A stretch of DNA of 64,000 nucleotides from Theobroma cacao (taxonomy: Eukaryota > Streptophyta > Magnoliopsida > Malvales > Malvaceae). Both the position numbers and the translations under genes were made by a program. The notes under the pieces were generated by a model, which was given only the letters and a program-made list of their open reading frames with translations, was not told where the DNA came from and did not search any database. The stretch's first letter is position 1, and each line of letters opens with the position of its first letter. This document shows positions 60,605 to 64,000 of this stretch, one piece after another. Where the stretch lies: positions 16,297,763 through 16,361,762 of the forward strand of contig NC_030854.1 in NCBI RefSeq assembly GCF_000208745.1, given 5' to 3'.

Positions 60605-62150
60605 GGGGTTGCAAATTATAACTACAGTATTTAGAGCTATTGGATTCCTTGGTTGTTGTCTTGTGCAACAGCTTGGTAATTTAAATTCAAATTATTTTGT
60701 TTTAGTTATTATTGTACGTTTTGTTGATGTTATGCTTCTTTTTTTTCTCATATGTTTTGCCTTAAAATGTACATGATTGAGAGCTTATTTGTTTACTTTT
60801 TTTTTTAAATCTGCTTAGGGTTTAATTGAAAGGTGTATACTTGTTTATGTTTTCCTTCTCGTTTTGGCAAAAATGGGATCTCTAGTGTTACTTCCTTTTC
60901 AAGGTTCCGAGGATAACCCTCATCATCTCAAGTTGATGGGAAATTTGGGACAGGTAGCATACCACATGATATTGCTTTTTATTTATATTCATATTCAAGT
61001 ATTTTGGTATGGTTTTAATTTCATATTTCTCGTACTTAGATAATGCCAATGAAATACAATCCAAAGGATGAAAATTTGATTAATGCAGTGATTGAAAAAG
61101 CTAATGTTGTTATCAATCTTATTGGTAAATTAGGGTTCACTTTTGATTTTAGGTATAAAACATACTTAAAACTTAAAAGTCATTTGATCAAGTATTACTT
61201 ATATTGGCAGGAAGAGAATATGAGACAAGAAACTATAGCTTCAAGGAAGTGAACAATTTCATGGCAAAACAATTGGTAGTACAACTAGCAGTTGTATGTA
61301 GGTTTCATTCACATTGATATTGGCACCCTTAATCTCCTGATAATGGGTATTAGCATGATTTTGGAAAAATTCTTGTGCAAGGACTAAATGTTCTACTTTG
61401 TCCTCCGTTGGACGAGTGGGTGGCGGTGGGGGGACTTTGAAGTGTAAGAGAATGTTTAGTGTACAATCTCTCTTTCTTTTAAAGGATAATTGAGCTATGT
61501 ACTTTATTTTAAGCTATATCATTTACTTCATCTTTACATAGACTTGAGTGCAAATAGCAATTTGATTGACTGCATTTTCTTTTCTGTCATTCATGGTGGT
61601 ATTTATGACCAAATTATCTGTGATACATCTTAATTGAGTTCTCATCATATGGAACAATGTATGGTTTGCTTATCAAATCATCTTATGCTATCAACCATGT
61701 TCTACATTCAACTAAGTTGAATTTTCTACAATTTTTGGTAGTTCATTCTTGATTTTTCCAGATTGCCAGAGAACATGGTGGTATCATGAGATTTATTCAA
61801 GTTTCTTGCTTAGGGTCTTCTTTTTCATCTCCATCAAGATTTCTAAGAGCAAAGGTTGTTGCAGAGGAAGCTATTTTAAAAGAATTTCTAGAGGTAATTA
61901 CTCTGTTTTCTATAACTTGAGATTCTAATGCTAGATAGATTATTAATTTTATTATAATATAAGCAATGTGAATCTATATTTAATAGTTGTGAAATAGTAT
62001 TATATAATAAAGTACACATTTTACATTTAGCACAAATGGGTTTTTTTTGGTTTATTTTCTTATTTGGGGTGCAATTACATATGAACAAAATTAGGTTGGA
62101 AAGAGATAGAAATGGTTTGTTTTATTTAGCTTTCTAGGCAAGGACAACCA
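60605..62150 (+). pseudogene. NDUFA9: Captured fragment of NDUFA9 (complex I 39-kDa subunit)
   Basis: Five consecutive exon-like blocks align in order with plant NDUFA9: ~60605-60675 (IITTVFRAIGFLGCCLVQQL), 60868-60953 (KMGSLVLLPFQGSEDNPHHL), 61040-61124 (IMPMKYNPKDENLINAVIEK), 61211-61293 (REYETRNYSFKEVNNFMAKQ) and 61762-61893 (IAREHGGIMRFIQVSCLGSS, then SPSRFLRAK). A weak sixth starts at ~62138. Donors are GT and phases agree; acceptors are AG except before the second block, where GG stands. NDUFA9 is a short-chain-dehydrogenase-like NADPH-binding subunit of the mitochondrial complex I matrix arm. Here the Rossmann motif GATGFLG is changed to RAIGFLG, and both the N-terminal targeting region and the C-terminal half are missing. 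About 150 codons stay open. It is probably not functional as NDUFA9, but it could be transcribed. Confidence 0.85.
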
Positions 62151-64000
62151 TTCTTAGGATCACACCATCACTAAACCCTCATGCTCTTTCTCAAATCGTG
62201 GTTTCTAAGCAAAGGTTAGCATCCAAAAGATAATTCTAGATTTCAATATCACTTTTTATCTTTGCATTGGTGATTCAAACGTATAGAAAAATAAAGCTTG
62301 GACTGCATTATTATTGCTTTAATATTAGAGAACCTGACTTAATATTATTGATTGCCACTAGTCTCTTATTAGTTGTTAACTTATATCTGTCAATTATGAT
62401 ATTGGATTCTTGAAATGTCTTGTGAATACACAACTTACTTTCTTTTAGACACCTAACTAGACTAAAAGAGTTGAAGCAATGATTAATATTGTAATTTACT
62501 AGGTACCAAAAATGCCTCTTTTACAATATATTCTTATCCACATGCCAGCAAACTATTTTGTGATTCTACTTGAATACTTTGCATAAAGGCAATTTGGAAT
62601 TAATGTGTAAATACTATACGAGAAATTGGTGTCATTTGTTGTTGATTGTTGTACAAAACCTTTTAATAATGGTCTATCGTGTTCTAATTATGGGTTAGAT
62701 GTTTTTATATAGCATTATTCATTGTTCTTGTTGTATAGAAATAGGTTTATTTTAATTTAAGCAAGATGTTGTCATTTTTGTGGCTTGACAAAGCCTTGCA
62801 AATCTAGGTTAGGGGTTGATTTTGTACATTTGGGTTAGTTCTCAGCCCATACCGACCTTATATGCCATTGGGAGTCTCCTGTAAACATGCTTGAGACTAC
62901 AAATGGCATATTGATATTAAGGCTAATAATTTTGCTTTTAAAAAAATATATATTTGCTATAATTTTTTGTAAAATTTGCATGGTTTATACTCTCTAGGTT
63001 GCTGTAAAATTTGCACCTTTTTTATTTGTATTAGAAAGTTGTATGTGTTACTATCATATATTTTTTAGCTACACATTTTAAATGTTGTCATATGATTTAG
63101 GATTGTAGCCATATAGTATGTGGTTGCATATTAATTTTGTAGTAAAATTTCATTAAAAAATGCAGCTAAATTTTTCCGTACATTGGTTACGGTTGCACTT
63201 TTTCTAAATGCAGCCTTAACCTAAGGTAGCATATTTTTCACCTATGGTTGTAATTTTTTCTACTGACAGAGGTAAAAAATGTTGTAGTGAGTTAAGGTGG
63301 TTATATCTTAGCCTTGAAAAGGTATAGATGTTCTATCTTAGCCTTGAAAAGATAGAGTGGTTATATCTTTGCCTTTAAAAGATAAAAAGGTTCTGCCTTA
63401 ACCTTTGAAAGGCATTTGTATTGATTTTTATCAATAGTTGATTTAACAATTCGAAATGCTATTTCAAAGTATTTGGTGCATAGTTTCCTAAACAATTTAG
63501 GTTAGTTTTCAAAACAATCTAAGTTTCCTAAAGTAGTTTAGGCAAGTTAGTAAGTTTTCAAAAACACTTTAGGTAAATTTCCAAAATAGTTACGGGTTTC
63601 AATAGGAGTTTAAACTGATTGGGGTATATTCCTAATCTTATTAGGATTTTACATTATAATATTGTCCTAAAAGAAATAAGAGTACTATCTTATAAGGGTC
63701 TAAATTATAAAAGTACTTAAACAATTTAAGTGTCCTAATTTCATTAGGTATTTGCATTGTGTAGAGTCTTAAAAGTTTTAGGTGTCCCAATCTCATTAAG
63801 AGTTTATTTGCATGAGCCAATTACAAGTATAAATCATCTAGGGTTGTCTTAAATCTAGCCTAACCCAAAAACAACCCTTTTTGAAACCTTGGGAATCAAA
63901 TTCCTTGAGGTTTGGTGCATCTCACTATTGCATAGCAATTTTGCCTATGCACCTGATGCTATTGAGTTTGGCCCTTTCATACCCCTTAGGTCAATTTTCT

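Larger units (their letters stand above)
59158..63289. mobile_element. CACTA transposon carrying a captured NDUFA9 gene fragment
   Basis: 4132 bases with 15-bp perfect terminal inverted repeats CACTACAACATTTTT (59158-59172 and 63275-63289) and the 3-bp duplication AGT (59155-59157 and 63290-63292). The right subterminal region is rich in GTTGTA/TTGTAG-type words (~62985-63270), and the left has TTTACAACACAATTTTAGC. No TNPA or TNPD transposase was seen, so it is non-autonomous. The interior (60605-62150) is a stretch of a host gene with its introns. The element interrupts a Copia LTR. Confidence 0.9.
58426..64000 (+). repeat. Copia-like LTR, split by a CACTA element, runs off the window
   Basis: It starts TGTTAGCTTTAAAGTGG and shares colinear blocks with 45847-48655: TTTTGAAATGACAAAA, GCTATAAGGATCGATCC, GGGATCAATCCC, and after the CACTA element the repeated TTATATCTTAGCCTTGAAAA lines. 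Removing the CACTA element rejoins CCTTGAAAAGT to TAAGGTGG smoothly. The 3' end is beyond 64000. Confidence 0.65.

Overview
The window is nuclear DNA from a flowering plant, most likely a eudicot: AT-rich, intron-containing genes, and dense nested plant LTR retrotransposons of the Tekay/Del chromovirus, Tat/Ogre-like and Copia types, plus Mutator-like (MULE) and CACTA DNA transposons. The gag-pol flavour resembles Malvales elements, but that is an impression, not a result. There is one intact host gene, a five-exon KORRIGAN-type membrane endo-1,4-beta-glucanase (GH9) on the minus strand at 38825-44076. I see no rRNA, tRNA or CRISPR features. A 398-base run of N lies at 21405-21802.

Layout. 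1-2472: pieces of at least four LTRs inserted into one another. 2473-8112: leader and 5' LTR of a minus-strand Copia-like element, with a second LTR of the same family inserted in the opposite orientation (target duplication ATCTG), making a large imperfect palindrome. 8113-9131: decayed MULE transposase. 9132-12618: LTR debris and a minus-strand Tekay-type LTR. 12619-30754: remains of a minus-strand Tat-type element (two decayed gag regions, primer site, 5' LTR). Its LTR is split by a complete but dead Tekay-type gypsy element (19636-30368) with both LTRs, primer site, polypurine tract and a TTTTG target duplication. 30755-38642: a DUF1985-type MULE remnant split by solo LTR B (31170-36825), which is itself split by solo LTR C (33194-35848). 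38643-45571: the GH9 gene and flanks. 45572-48782: a CACTA-like element carrying a Copia LTR that carries a MULE-like element with an inverted minisatellite. 50688-54923: a Tat-type solo LTR split by a Tekay-type solo LTR. 55410-58393: another Tekay-type solo LTR. 58426-end: a Copia LTR split by a CACTA element (59158-63289).

The most interesting object is that last CACTA element. Between near-perfect CACTACAACATTTTT termini and an AGT target duplication it carries, with introns, a fragment of the nuclear gene for NDUFA9, the 39-kDa subunit of mitochondrial complex I. It looks like a Pack-CACTA gene capture. Six solo LTRs or inserted LTRs could be closed by hand with exact 5-bp target duplications, so removal by LTR-LTR recombination has been frequent here.
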